A stretch of DNA of 64,000 bases from Agrobacterium tumefaciens (GTDB taxonomy: Bacteria; Pseudomonadota; Alphaproteobacteria; Rhizobiales; Rhizobiaceae), in contig NZ_CP115841.1 in NCBI RefSeq assembly GCF_013318015.2, positions 806,001 to 870,000 of the forward strand. The letters run 5' to 3'. Each line of letters starts with the position of its first letter. Within the stretch, counting starts at the first letter, position 1. A model generated the notes under the pieces. The model saw only the letters and a list, made by a program, of their open reading frames with translations. It was not told where the DNA came from and did no database searches. The position numbers and the translations under genes were made by a program. This document shows positions 46,969 through 56,176 of the stretch, piece by piece.

Positions 46969-47382
46969 CTACCTTTTACCCCTCACCACATCGCTAATGG
47001 TGGCTTCGGATAGCTCACGCGCCACCGTGTTTTTCAGTAGGTGCACCGCCTGCGACCACGTCATGCTGTGCTGACTGCGAAGTACCCAAGCAATATAGCG
47101 AAGTTTGTAATCACGCTGACCGTGGCTGCTTTTCACCGTTGGCCGCCCCCGCATAATAACGTCGAAGATGGCGGCCTTGCAGGCATCATCAAGTTCGTGC
47201 TGGTGCTCTTTTGCCCACGCCATAAGGTCGTCGTACCCGTGGCCGGGCACGGCAGCCAAGGCAATACGACTAGGCAGGTCTTTCACCACTGCGCCGTCTA
47301 GTCCATGCCATAGATTGCGGACGTGCTGGGCAGGGTCAGCCACCGACTCAAACAGTTCCGCGTCAAAGTGAAACTCAACCAT
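46969..47382 (-). CDS. unknown 137-residue protein coupled to the integrase
   Basis: The ATG overlaps the integrase stop by 8 bases (ATGGTTGA), so the two are co-translated. The protein is helical (YDDLMAWAKEHQHELDDACKAAIF ... LRYIAWVLRSQHSMTWSQAVHLL) and ends in an HTH-like SEATISDVVRG. Possibly regulatory; no family recognised. Confidence 0.65.
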   Translation of the reverse strand: MVEFHFDAELFESVADPAQHVRNLWHGLDGAVVKDLPSRIALAAVPGHGYDDLMAWAKEHQHELDDACKAAIFDVIMRGRPTVKSSHGQRDYKLRYIAWVLRSQHSMTWSQAVHLLKNTVARELSEATISDVVRGKR

Positions 47383-48577
47383 TAATGACCGCCTTCGTGC
47401 AATGCTGCGACCAAGCCTCCATGATGGTTGCCCGGCGCTTTAAATCTTTGGTCCGATCATATGCGCGGCTGGTGGCATCGCCAACCTTGTGAGCGAGAAC
47501 CTTTTCCTTCGTGTCCCATGGCGTGTCCGTCTCTTCCGTCATCCAGTCTCGAAGCGACGATCTGAATCCATGGGGGCGGTAGCTAAGCTCGCGACCCTTC
47601 ATCAGTTCAATGGTGGCCGTGTCGCTAATGACGCCTTTCTTGGGGCTGGGGAACAGGTAGCCGTCCCGAGCGCTTTCTGCGGCCAACGTGACAAGGCGCT
47701 GGGCCTCGGTTGACAGCGGGATTTCGAACGCTTCGCCGCCCTTCATATTGGCAGCCGGTATCCACCACACATTGTCCCGCATTTCGTCTGCACGGGCGAA
47801 GCGCACCGGGTAGCTGCGTGCCCCGGTCAGGATGAGGAACTTAAGGGCAAGGTGCGTCACCAAGTCCTCGTTTAAGCTCGCGTAGAACGCGGGCACCTCT
47901 TGCCACGGCATGGAGGGGATATGCTGGGGCCGCCGTGGTTGTGCGCCGAGCAACACCTTGACCTTGAGCATGGTTTCCAAGCTGACATCCAAATCCATGG
48001 CGCTGGCGTATTTGAAGGCCATCCCCAAGCGGTCAATTACCTTGCTAGCTGTTTCGCCCTTGGTCAGCCAAAGTGGGCGCAGGACGTTGACCAGCATTGC
48101 AGGCGTAATTTCCTCAATCGGGGTCTGCCCCAGCTCCGGCAGCAGATGCAGTTCAAGCGGGCTGTACCAGCGCCCATTAACGCCACCACCCTTAAGCTCG
48201 GCCTTCTTCGCCTCAAACGTAAGCTTGCACACGGCTTCCAGTGTGGGGCGGCTGGGCGCTGGTGCAGTGGCGGCTACAAGCGCGGCGGTTTTAGCGGCCC
48301 GTGGATCGATGCCTGACGCTGCCGTGTCGCGAACCCCGTTGGCCGCCTCCCTCGCATCAGCTAAGGCCAACGAGGGATAAGGCCCCAGCCCGACTTCCAC
48401 GCGCTTGCCTTGACCATAGGGAACTTTGATAGTCACCTGCACTGACCAGTACATGGAACCGCCCGGCCTAACCATCAGGGAAAGCCCGCTGCCGTCGCTC
48501 ATGCGGTACGCCGTATCGCACGGCTTCCGCGCCGCTTCGTTGATCTGCTTTTGGGTAAGCTTATGCATCTGCGCCAT
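47375..48577 (-). CDS. int: P4-type tyrosine integrase
   Basis: A 400-residue integrase with an N-terminal DUF4102 arm-binding domain (DGSGLSLMVRPGG ... VEVGLGPYPSLALADARE), a core-binding part and the catalytic domain with Arg in LTGARSYPVRF, H-x-x-R in HGFRSSLRDW and the Tyr in SRAYDRTKDL. It inserts the island at the tRNA-Leu 3' end. ATG 48577 is chosen because GGAG lies 8-9 bases upstream; the frame is open to 48613 but that stretch is the inverted repeat. Confidence 0.94.
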   Translation of the reverse strand: MAQMHKLTQKQINEAARKPCDTAYRMSDGSGLSLMVRPGGSMYWSVQVTIKVPYGQGKRVEVGLGPYPSLALADAREAANGVRDTAASGIDPRAAKTAALVAATAPAPSRPTLEAVCKLTFEAKKAELKGGGVNGRWYSPLELHLLPELGQTPIEEITPAMLVNVLRPLWLTKGETASKVIDRLGMAFKYASAMDLDVSLETMLKVKVLLGAQPRRPQHIPSMPWQEVPAFYASLNEDLVTHLALKFLILTGARSYPVRFARADEMRDNVWWIPAANMKGGEAFEIPLSTEAQRLVTLAAESARDGYLFPSPKKGVISDTATIELMKGRELSYRPHGFRSSLRDWMTEETDTPWDTKEKVLAHKVGDATSRAYDRTKDLKRRATIMEAWSQHCTKAVING

Positions 48578-48578
48578 T

Positions 48579-48620
48579 TGTGTACTCCGGTTGAATATAC
48601 ACAACGAGTACACAGATGGC
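48579..48620 (-). promoter_or_regulatory. inverted repeat and arm-type-like sites upstream of the integrase
   Basis: TGTGTACTC (48579-48587) and GAGTACACA (48606-48614) form a perfect 9-bp inverted repeat around an 18-base spacer holding ATATACACAAC; TACACAGATGGC (48609-48620) resembles the site near attL. Either an operator for int or integrase arm sites. The remaining 48621-48743 is AT-rich with nothing else clear. Confidence 0.5.
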
Positions 48621-48743
48621 TTGTGCTAGTAAAGACGAGCTAGGGTTAGTTTTTTATGTTCAAGTGATTGATATAAAAGAACTTTTATGCGTCTTTGTGT
48701 ACGGCTTGGTTAGTTTGGGCGGCTTTGGGAAAAGGTAAAAATG

Positions 48744-48761
48744 CCCGCCGTCCGCACCATT
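48744..48761 (+). other. attachment site attR
   Basis: Second copy of CCCGCCGTCCGCACCATT, marking the right end of the island. Confidence 0.92.
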
Positions 48762-48944
48762 TCCATCTCCAATTAAAAGATTTCTCTGCCGTTTTCCTGC
48801 GACATGCGGGCATTCCGGATGGATTCTGCGCCGGGATAGTCGATATCCGGGCAATCGATTGCATCATGATGCATGAGTCAGCCTAAAAAATGGGCTTGTT
48901 CACGCTCGCGGCATTTCTCCGTGAAAATCATCCAAAAGAGCCTA

Positions 48945-48975
48945 TTGACCTTGCCACGATGGGAAGCCCTATCTT
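48945..48975 (+). promoter_or_regulatory. MerR-type copper-responsive promoter of copA
   Basis: TTGACC (48945-48950), a 19-base spacer and TATCTT (48970-48975). The spacer holds the dyad CTTGCC...GGGAAG typical of CueR/HmrR boxes. The long spacer is what MerR-type activators correct when metal binds. Confidence 0.85.
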
Positions 48976-49006
48976 TTTTTTGTAAAGAGAAAAAGAGGTC
49001 ATGCGC

Positions 49007-51511
49007 ATGTCACAAATCCAGATACAGGCGAACCATTCGATAGCCATCGAGGGAATGACATGTGCCTCCTGCGTCGGTCGTGTCGAGAAGGCTATTGCCA
49101 AGGTGCCGGGGGTCGTCAAGGCTTCGGTCAATCTTGCGACGGAGCGCGCCGATATTGCTTTTTCAGGAGCGCCGAACGTTTCGGCCGTTGTCGATGCCGT
49201 GCGAAATGCAGGCTATAGCGTCGACGAGAAAACCATCGAACTCGATATCGAGGGCATGACTTGCGCGTCCTGTGTCGGCCGTGTCGAAAAGGCGCTGAAG
49301 GCCGTTTCCGGTGTCTCAGACGCGAGTGTCAATCTCGCAACGGAGCGCGCCACCGTCCGCGTCGCCGGCAATGCCGTCTCTGCCGCCAGGCTGGCCGAAG
49401 CAATCAGCCAAGCCGGTTACAAGGCAAACGAGATCGTCGCCGACAAGGCCAAGGGTGACGAGCCGGACCGGCGCGAAGCCGAATTGCGCGGTTTGAAAAT
49501 CAGCCTGGCCACCGCTGTTGCCCTGACGCTGCCGGTCTTCATTCTGGAGATGGGCTCGCATCTGGTGCCCGCCATCCATGATTTCGTGATGGAAACCGTC
49601 GGCATGCGGGAAAGCTGGTATCTGCAATTCGCGCTGACCACGCTTGTCCTCTTCGGGCCGGGCCTGCGGTTCTTCAAAAAAGGCATCCCCGCACTTCTGC
49701 GGCTGGCGCCGGATATGAATTCGCTGGTGGTGCTGGGCACCGCCGCCGCCTGGGGGTTCTCGGTAGTCGCCACCTTCGTGCCCGAAATCCTGCCGAGAGG
49801 CACGGCCAATGTCTATTATGAGGCCGCAGCGGTGATCGTCACGCTTATCCTGCTCGGCCGTTTCCTCGAGGCGCGCGCCAAGGGCCGCACCAGCGAGGCG
49901 ATAAAGCGGCTCGTCGGCCTGCAGGCCAAGTCCGCCCGTGTGATACGCAATGGTGAAACCATCGATGTGCCGCTGCAGGATGTTGCGACTGGCGATGTCA
50001 TCGTCGTCCGTCCCGGCGAGAAAGTGCCAGTCGATGGTCTGGTGCTTGATGGTTCTTCCTATGTCGACGAATCGATGATTACAGGCGAGCCGGTGCCGGT
50101 GACCAAGACGGCTGGGTCCGAAGTCGTGGGCGGTACGGTCAACAGAAACGGCTCCTTCACGTTCCGCGCCACGAAGGTCGGCGCCGACACGCTGATCGCG
50201 CAGATCATCCGCATGGTCGAGGCAGCGCAGGCCGACAAACTGCCGATACAGGCGCTGGTGGACAAGGTGACCAACTGGTTCGTGCCTGCAGTCATGCTCG
50301 CTGCACTCGTCACCTTCATCGTCTGGTTCATTCTCGGACCGGACCCGGCCTTGACCTTTGCGCTGGTTAACGCCGTCGCTGTCCTCATCATCGCTTGCCC
50401 CTGCGCCATGGGCCTTGCCACCCCGACCTCGATCATGGTCGGAACCGGCCGTGCAGCCGAAATGGGCGTGCTGTTCCGGCGCGGCGATGCTCTCCAGACT
50501 TTGCGTGATGCCGATGTCATCGCCGTCGACAAGACCGGCACGCTGACGCTCGGTAAGCCGACACTGGTGCATTTCACCACGACCGAAGGCTTCGATCAGG
50601 ATGAGGTGTTGCGCCTTGTCGCCTCGCTTGAGAGCCGTTCCGAACATCCCATAGCCGAAGCTATCGTCGAGGCGGCAAAACATGGTGGCCTGACGCTTGC
50701 CGACGCGGCCGGCTTTGAGGCGACCCCAGGTTTCGGCGTTGCGGCAACGGTTGACGGCCGCAAGGTCGAGGCGGGCGCCGACCGCTTCATGGTGAAGCTC
50801 GGTTACGACATTGCGAAGTTCGCCGACGATGCCGACCGGCTGGGCAGGGAAGGGCAGTCGCCGCTTTATGCCGCTGTCGATGGCCGGCTGGCCGCCATCA
50901 TCGCTGTTGCCGATCCGATCAAGCCGACGACCCCGGAGGCGATAGCAGCGCTGCATGCGCTTGGTCTCAAGGTCACGATGATAACAGGCGATAACCGCCG
51001 CACGGCCGAAGCCATTGCCCGCCGTCTTGGTATCGACGAAGTGGTGGCGGAAGTACTGCCTGACGGCAAGGTCGAGGCCGTTAAAAGACTTGCGGCCGAT
51101 GGCCGGCGGGTGGCCTTCGTCGGTGATGGCATCAACGATGCGCCGGCCCTTGCGGCGGCCGATGTAGGTCTCGCAATCGGCACGGGTACGGATGTCGCCA
51201 TAGAAAGCGCCGATGTGGTGTTGATGTCTGGCGATTTGCGCGGTGTCGCGAATGCCATTGCGTTGTCCAAGGCGACGATCCGCAACATCCGCCAGAACCT
51301 GTTCTGGGCCTTTGCCTATAATGCCGCACTCGTTCCCGTGGCGGCCGGAATATTGTATCCTGCCAACGGTGTTCTGCTGTCGCCTGTTCTTGCTGCCGGA
51401 GCCATGGCGCTTTCCAGCGTGTTTGTCTTGACCAACGCGCTGCGTCTCAAAAGCTTCCGCCCGCCGCTGCTGGACAGATCGTCCGGCATGCAACTCGCAG
51501 CGGCAGAATAG
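49007..51511 (+). CDS. copA: copper-exporting P1B-type ATPase
   Basis: Exports Cu(I) from the cytoplasm. The 834-residue protein has two N-terminal HMA domains (each with GMTCASC), eight membrane helices, the CPC metal motif at residues 464-466, the phosphorylation site DKTGTLT at Asp508, TGDN and [10 protein letters not shown]. The first HMA lies within residues 1-75. ATG 49007 is preferred because AGAGG is 8 bases upstream; ATG 49001 is too close to it. The copper box lies upstream, and the reductase and hmrR genes follow. Confidence 0.97.
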   Translation: MSQIQIQANHSIAIEGMTCASCVGRVEKAIAKVPGVVKASVNLATERADIAFSGAPNVSAVVDAVRNAGYSVDEKTIELDIEGMTCASCVGRVEKALKAVSGVSDASVNLATERATVRVAGNAVSAARLAEAISQAGYKANEIVADKAKGDEPDRREAELRGLKISLATAVALTLPVFILEMGSHLVPAIHDFVMETVGMRESWYLQFALTTLVLFGPGLRFFKKGIPALLRLAPDMNSLVVLGTAAAWGFSVVATFVPEILPRGTANVYYEAAAVIVTLILLGRFLEARAKGRTSEAIKRLVGLQAKSARVIRNGETIDVPLQDVATGDVIVVRPGEKVPVDGLVLDGSSYVDESMITGEPVPVTKTAGSEVVGGTVNRNGSFTFRATKVGADTLIAQIIRMVEAAQADKLPIQALVDKVTNWFVPAVMLAALVTFIVWFILGPDPALTFALVNAVAVLIIACPCAMGLATPTSIMVGTGRAAEMGVLFRRGDALQTLRDADVIAVDKTGTLTLGKPTLVHFTTTEGFDQDEVLRLVASLESRSEHPIAEAIVEAAKHGGLTLADAAGFEATPGFGVAATVDGRKVEAGADRFMVKLGYDIAKFADDADRLGREGQSPLYAAVDGRLAAIIAVADPIKPTTPEAIAALHALGLKVTMITGDNRRTAEAIARRLGIDEVVAEVLPDGKVEAVKRLAADGRRVAFVGDGINDAPALAAADVGLAIGTGTDVAIESADVVLMSGDLRGVANAIALSKATIRNIRQNLFWAFAYNAALVPVAAGILYPANGVLLSPVLAAGAMALSSVFVLTNALRLKSFRPPLLDRSSGMQLAAAE

Positions 51512-51523
51512 GGGGCGGATGTG

Positions 51524-52546
51524 ATGACGCCTGGAAACACAGTCTATTTGCCACGTATCGGACGTAGCATTGTGGCAGCGCAGGGCGAGACCGTCCTTCA
51601 GGCCGCCCTTGCCGCCGGAATTTCCTATCCGCACGGCTGTCGCATGGGCCGGTGCGGGGCGTGCAAATCGCGCCTCGTCTCAGGCGAGATCGACCTTCTC
51701 AAGCATACGCCCTTTTCGTTGACAGAAGAGGAAAAGGCGGAAGGGCTGACACTCGCCTGCCGCGCCGTGCCGTTGAGCGACGTAACGATTGGCTGGCTCG
51801 ACGGTGAGGATGAGTTTGCCGATATTCCGGCCGGCCGCTTTGATGGCGTCATCGCGGAAGCGGTGGATGCGACGCATGATATCAAGCTCATTCGCATCAG
51901 GCTCGACGATCGCGAACTGTTTACCTTCAAGGCCGGCCAATATGTGCGCCTGTTTTATCCGGACTGTTCGCCGCGTGACTATTCCATTGCCAGCCGCATC
52001 GATGAGGACCTGATCGAATTCCATATCCGGCATGTCCCCGGCGGCGTCACGAGTGGCCATATTTTCGCGAACGCCAAGGCGGGTGACCCTGTCGTGCTGG
52101 TCGGTCCTTTCGGGTCTTCGTATCTGCGGGAAAAGCATTGCGGACCGATCCTCGGCATTGCCGGCGGTTCGGGGCTGGCGCCGGTGAAGGCGGTGGTAGA
52201 GGCAGCGGTCGCCACTGATCGGACCACGGGCCGGCAACGCCCGATCCATGTCTATTTCGGCGCCCGCGCCGAGCGTGACCTCTACATGGTCGACCGTTTC
52301 GAAGAACTTGCCGTAAGCTACGGCAATCTGAGCTTCGTTCCAGTTCTCTCGAATGAATACCATGCGCAGATGCGGCGCGGTTATGTCGGTTCCGCCGTGG
52401 CGGACGACTTCGACGATCTCGATGGCTGGAAAGCCTATCTGGCCGGACCGCCGGCGATGATCGAGGCAACGGTGCCGCAGCTCCTGGCAAGGGGCATCCG
52501 CACCGCCGACATTCATGCAGACGTGTTTTTCACCCCGGAAAGATAG
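51524..52546 (+). CDS. 2Fe-2S/FAD reductase in the copper operon
   Basis: A 340-residue oxidoreductase: plant-type ferredoxin domain (GCRMGRCGACK, fourth Cys in TLACRA), then an FAD-binding barrel (PRDYSIAS) and an NAD(P)-binding part (GIAGGSGLAPVKA, YFGARAERDLY). It resembles electron-supply reductases of oxygenases. It starts 12 bases after copA (GTG 51521 is an alternative start) and ends 11 bases before hmrR, so all three genes are probably one operon. A link to copper redox state is inferred from position only. Confidence 0.88.
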   Translation: MTPGNTVYLPRIGRSIVAAQGETVLQAALAAGISYPHGCRMGRCGACKSRLVSGEIDLLKHTPFSLTEEEKAEGLTLACRAVPLSDVTIGWLDGEDEFADIPAGRFDGVIAEAVDATHDIKLIRIRLDDRELFTFKAGQYVRLFYPDCSPRDYSIASRIDEDLIEFHIRHVPGGVTSGHIFANAKAGDPVVLVGPFGSSYLREKHCGPILGIAGGSGLAPVKAVVEAAVATDRTTGRQRPIHVYFGARAERDLYMVDRFEELAVSYGNLSFVPVLSNEYHAQMRRGYVGSAVADDFDDLDGWKAYLAGPPAMIEATVPQLLARGIRTADIHADVFFTPER

Positions 52547-52557
52547 GAGCAGGATCG

Positions 52558-53046
52558 ATGAACATTGGTACAGCCGCCACCGCATCCGGTGTTTCCGCAA
52601 AGATGATCCGCCACTACGAGACGATCGGGCTGATCAAATCCGCAAACCGCACGGAATCCGGTTATCGGGTCTATACGACCAACGATCTGGAGACGCTGCG
52701 TTTCATCCGCCGCGGCCGCGACCTCGGTTTCTCGATCGAAAAGATCAGGCAGCTCATGACCCTGTGGCGCGATCCCGGCGGTGCATCCTGCGACGTCAAG
52801 CGCATCGTCATGGAACATGTCGTAGATCTCGAGGCCAAGATGCATGCTCTTCGGGAGATGGCCGACACGCTGCGAAATATCGCGACCTATTGCCCTGACA
52901 ATGGTGAGCCGGATTGCCCGATCATTCAGGATCTTGCTCAATCTGAAGATCCCGATTTTACGCCGGTGGCGATCCTACCCAAGCGTTCCGGCATGCTGAA
53001 AGGCACGTCCGGTGTGGTGACGGATTTGCCGCGCCTCATGAAATAA
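52558..53046 (+). CDS. hmrR: copper-responsive MerR regulator (HmrR/CueR)
   Basis: A 162-residue MerR protein with winged HTH (NIGTAATASGVSAKMIRHYE), dimer helix and the Cu(I) site Cys112-x7-Cys120 (YCPDNGEPDCP), the same spacing and numbering as E. coli CueR. It activates copper export genes. The C-terminus is about 25 residues longer than CueR and basic. Likely targets here are the copA and copZ promoters. Confidence 0.95.
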   Translation: MNIGTAATASGVSAKMIRHYETIGLIKSANRTESGYRVYTTNDLETLRFIRRGRDLGFSIEKIRQLMTLWRDPGGASCDVKRIVMEHVVDLEAKMHALREMADTLRNIATYCPDNGEPDCPIIQDLAQSEDPDFTPVAILPKRSGMLKGTSGVVTDLPRLMK

Positions 53047-53118
53047 ACCGCATTTCCCCGGCGGGGACCGATCATCAATTGCAGTGCAATGGCCATTTTC
53101 GGCGAAGGAGAACAGGCA

Positions 53119-54063
53119 ATGTGGATACAGATAATACAACGCTTCCTTATTCTGTGCCTTATGCTGATGATCGTCTCCGTCATCGCGTTTCTTTTGCCCT
53201 ACATGGCCGGTGGCGATCCTGCTCGCACCATTCTGTTTTCGCGCATGCGCGATACGGCGCTCGATCCGCATGCAGTCGAGGCCCTTCGGTTAAGCCTCGG
53301 GCTCGACCGGCCGCTTTACGTCCAATATTTCGCATGGCTGTCGGGCGCGCTGCGCGGTGATCTGGGCTTTTCCTTCACCAGCAGCCAGCCCGTGGCGGGT
53401 GAGCTTTTGCGCTCTCTCGGCGTGTCCGTGACATTGGCACTGACGGCGCTGGCGATTGCGGTCGCCGTCGCCTTGCCGCTCGGCACGTTGGCGGCGATGC
53501 GTCCGGGTGGCCGGCTGGACAATTTCGCAACGCTGATGATCCAGACCTTCGTTGCCACGCCGGAATACTGGTTTGCGCCGATGTCGGCGCTCGTCTTTGC
53601 GCTTTATCTCGGCTGGTTGCCGTCTGCGGGCTGGGATAGCTGGCGCTCGATGGTGCTTCCCGCTTTGACGTTGACGCTGCGCCCACTGGCCTATTTCACG
53701 CAGGTGACGCGCGCCGCCATGGCTGAGGTTCTGCGCGCGCCTTACATCACGGCGGCCCGCAGCCGCGGTCTCGGCATGCATGGCACGGTCATGCGCCACG
53801 GCATTCGCAACGGTTCGCTTCCGATCGTCACCTTCTTTGCCCTATGGCTTGCGGGCCTGCTTGGCGGATCGGTGGTCGTGGAGGTGATATTTGCCATCCC
53901 CGGAATGGGCCGGCTTCTTTACGACGCCGTGGTCAATCGGGACATCCCCATGCTGCAGGGCGGTTTCATCTGCATCGTCGCCCTTTCCATCCTGATCAAT
54001 ACCCTGGCCGATGGCCTCTATGTCCTGATCAATCCAGCAATGCGAGGTCAACATGACCATTAG
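53119..54063 (+). CDS. ABC permease (peptide/nickel family, DppB-like)
   Basis: The 314-residue membrane protein has the N-terminal DppB signature (IAFLLPYMAGGDPA ... LRLSLGLDRPLYVQY), six hydrophobic helices and the EAA-type loop ITAARSRGLGMHG. ATG 53119 has GAAGGAGAA upstream. The stop lies 11 bases inside the next permease gene, so the two are coupled. Only 72 bases separate it from hmrR, so read-through from the copper operon is possible. Confidence 0.9.
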   Translation: MWIQIIQRFLILCLMLMIVSVIAFLLPYMAGGDPARTILFSRMRDTALDPHAVEALRLSLGLDRPLYVQYFAWLSGALRGDLGFSFTSSQPVAGELLRSLGVSVTLALTALAIAVAVALPLGTLAAMRPGGRLDNFATLMIQTFVATPEYWFAPMSALVFALYLGWLPSAGWDSWRSMVLPALTLTLRPLAYFTQVTRAAMAEVLRAPYITAARSRGLGMHGTVMRHGIRNGSLPIVTFFALWLAGLLGGSVVVEVIFAIPGMGRLLYDAVVNRDIPMLQGGFICIVALSILINTLADGLYVLINPAMRGQHDH

Positions 54064-54958
54064 TCACTTCCCGAGCGCGCCGGTAGCCGCCATGCCAATG
54101 ACCTTGCCCAAGCGCCCGTCGACACTTTTCCGGTTCACGGATTTCATCCGCCGGCGGCACTGGACGTTCTACGCGGGTTCGGCGATTTTTCTCGTCATCA
54201 TCGTGCTGCTCGTCATCGCGCCGTGGATTTCGCCCTATAATCCCGCGCAGCAAAGCCTTCGCCTGCGGTTGAATGCGCCAAGCGCCGCCTACTGGCTGGG
54301 CACTGACCATCTCGGGCGTGATGTCTTGAGCCGGCTGCTTATCGGTGGACGCTTCACGGTCACGATTGCCGCCATCACCGTCATCCTGTCGGTCGCCATC
54401 GGAACATTTATCGGCATCATCAGCGGTCGCAGCCGCGGCGTTGTCGATGAAGTCCTGATGCGGGTGGTGGATCTGCTCATCGCCATCCCTGACGTGGTGA
54501 TCGCCATTTTCCTCGTCGCCATCTTCGGCCCGGGATATGGCACATTGATCGCGTCGCTGACGATCGTCGGCTGGACACCTTTTGCGCGACTGGCACGCGG
54601 ACTGACGCTTTCGATCAATTCCCGAGAATATATGCGCGCCGCCGAGGTGCTTGGATGCACACGCCGCTTCATTATTTTCCGGCATGTCATTCCCAACACG
54701 ATCTGGCCGATCGCAGCAGTTGCCTTCCTGCGCTTCGGCCACAAGCTGATCACGGTGGGCGGACTGTCGTTTCTCGGCCTCGGCGTGCAGCCGCCGGCCG
54801 CAGACTGGGCGCTGATGTTGGCCGATGCGCAGGCCTATGCGGAACGTATGCCCATTCTCGTGATCGCACCAGGTCTGGCGATTTTCCTGTCGGCGTTGAG
54901 CGTGACATGGATCGGCCACGGCCTGAACATGGATACCAGGAAACCGAACGGCCATTGA
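54053..54958 (+). CDS. ABC permease (peptide/nickel family, DppC-like)
   Basis: The 301-residue partner permease: cytoplasmic start, one helix, then GTDHLGRDVLSRLLIGGR and the EAA loop YMRAAEVLGCTRRFI, ending with GLSFLGLGVQPP. It overlaps the upstream permease by 11 bases. Confidence 0.92.
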   Translation: MTISHFPSAPVAAMPMTLPKRPSTLFRFTDFIRRRHWTFYAGSAIFLVIIVLLVIAPWISPYNPAQQSLRLRLNAPSAAYWLGTDHLGRDVLSRLLIGGRFTVTIAAITVILSVAIGTFIGIISGRSRGVVDEVLMRVVDLLIAIPDVVIAIFLVAIFGPGYGTLIASLTIVGWTPFARLARGLTLSINSREYMRAAEVLGCTRRFIIFRHVIPNTIWPIAAVAFLRFGHKLITVGGLSFLGLGVQPPAADWALMLADAQAYAERMPILVIAPGLAIFLSALSVTWIGHGLNMDTRKPNGH

Positions 54959-55099
54959 CGCCTGCGGTTAGAGCAATGACCGGCGCCCGCGCCGATCAAA
55001 CATACACAGGGCACGATAGCCCCAAGGAGAGTATTATCGTCTGAAGCCGCTTGAAAATACGCCCATGCCTCCGATGCAATAATAATAAGGGGAACTCTT

Positions 55100-56164
55100 A
55101 TGAATATCGAAGGACACACGCATGCCAATACGGCCATCGCCCCGGAGCGGACACCGCTTCTGGAAATCGAGGATTTGCACGTTTCGGTGCCGTCTGGAAA
55201 TGGCCGCAAGTTTGTTATCTCCGGTCTGACGCTCTCCGTCGATGCCGGAGAGGTCGTTGCACTGGTCGGCGAATCCGGATCCGGCAAGAGCATGACGGCT
55301 CTGTCGCTGATGCGGCTGTTGCCGCACGGCGCGGAAATCAACTCCGGCCGCATTTCTTTTGCCGGGCGCGACATTCTCGCTCTCTCGCCCTCCGAGCTTG
55401 ATGCGTTGCGCGGCGCCGATATCGGAATGCTTTTTCAGCAACCGCAGGCAATGCTCGATCCGACCAGCCGGGTGAGGACGCAGGTCGCCGAGCCACTGTG
55501 GGTCCACCGCAAGATGAGTCGGCATGCGGCACTGGGCCGGGTTGTCGGCATGCTCTCGGATGTTGGAATTCCCGATCCGTCGGCGCGGGCGCAATGCTTC
55601 GCACATGAACTCTCCGGCGGCATGGCGCAGCGCGTCATGATTGCTGCGGCACTCTCCGGCAATCCGCAACTGCTGATCGCCGATGAACCGACGACGGCAC
55701 TCGATGTCACCGTCCAGGCACAAATATTGCGCCTGCTCGACGATGAGCGTCGGAAGCGGCGGCTCGCCACGCTGCTCATCACCCATGACCTCTCGGTCGT
55801 TGCCGCTTTCGCGGACCGGATTGCGGTGATGTATGCTGGTCGCATTGTCGAGGAAGGGCCGACGCAGGCAATCCTCAAGGCGCCGCAACATCCCTATACC
55901 AAGGCGCTCATCAGCTGCTCGCTTCTGACGACCGACAGCGAGGGGCAGCTGCTGACGATCCCCGGCTCCAGCTCGCAGGCCCATGACATGTCCTGCGGTT
56001 GCCGTTTCCATCCCCGCTGCGCGCTTGCCCAGTCGGCCGGCATGGGCGGCCGTTGCATGGCAACGGAGCCGGATCTGAATGCCTTGCCGGAAGGTCGCAA
56101 GGCGCGGTGCTGGGCGGTCGACGACGACCATGCCGGCAGCCATGCCAGTCACACAGTCTGCTGA
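55100..56164 (+). CDS. ABC ATPase (peptide/nickel family, DppD-like)
   Basis: A 354-residue ATPase with Walker A GESGSGKS, signature ELSGGMAQR, Walker B LLIADEPTTALD and the C-terminal oligopeptide-family Cys cluster (MSCGCRFHPRCALA). It lies 141 bp after the permeases, with the second ATPase 12 bases further on. Confidence 0.93.
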   Translation: MNIEGHTHANTAIAPERTPLLEIEDLHVSVPSGNGRKFVISGLTLSVDAGEVVALVGESGSGKSMTALSLMRLLPHGAEINSGRISFAGRDILALSPSELDALRGADIGMLFQQPQAMLDPTSRVRTQVAEPLWVHRKMSRHAALGRVVGMLSDVGIPDPSARAQCFAHELSGGMAQRVMIAAALSGNPQLLIADEPTTALDVTVQAQILRLLDDERRKRRLATLLITHDLSVVAAFADRIAVMYAGRIVEEGPTQAILKAPQHPYTKALISCSLLTTDSEGQLLTIPGSSSQAHDMSCGCRFHPRCALAQSAGMGGRCMATEPDLNALPEGRKARCWAVDDDHAGSHASHTVC

Positions 56165-56176
56165 AGGAGGGTTGCG

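Larger units (their letters stand above)
32001..48761. mobile_element. phage-satellite-like genomic island (PICI-type) in tRNA-Leu
   Basis: About 16.7 kb (14.1 kb without the inserted IS) is bounded by 18-bp direct repeats of the tRNA-Leu 3' end, with a P4-type integrase next to attR. Inside, nearly all genes run leftward in the order integrase, small protein, AlpA, primase, DUF3987 helicase-like, repeat-rich region, two ribbon-helix-helix proteins, small-terminase-like, unknown, serine recombinase, then a packed run with a prohead protease. No portal, major capsid, tail or lysis genes are recognisable. This matches the layout of phage-inducible chromosomal islands of Gram-negatives. A defective prophage is the alternative. 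Confidence 0.75.

Noticed and set aside
32019..48743. Complete prophage
   Set aside because: Portal, major capsid, large terminase, tail and lysis genes are not recognisable; small replication and packaging set instead.
49316..51634. 772-codon frame antisense to copA
   Set aside because: Composition (His, Arg, Gly, Asp-rich) is that of a reverse shadow, and copA is unambiguous.
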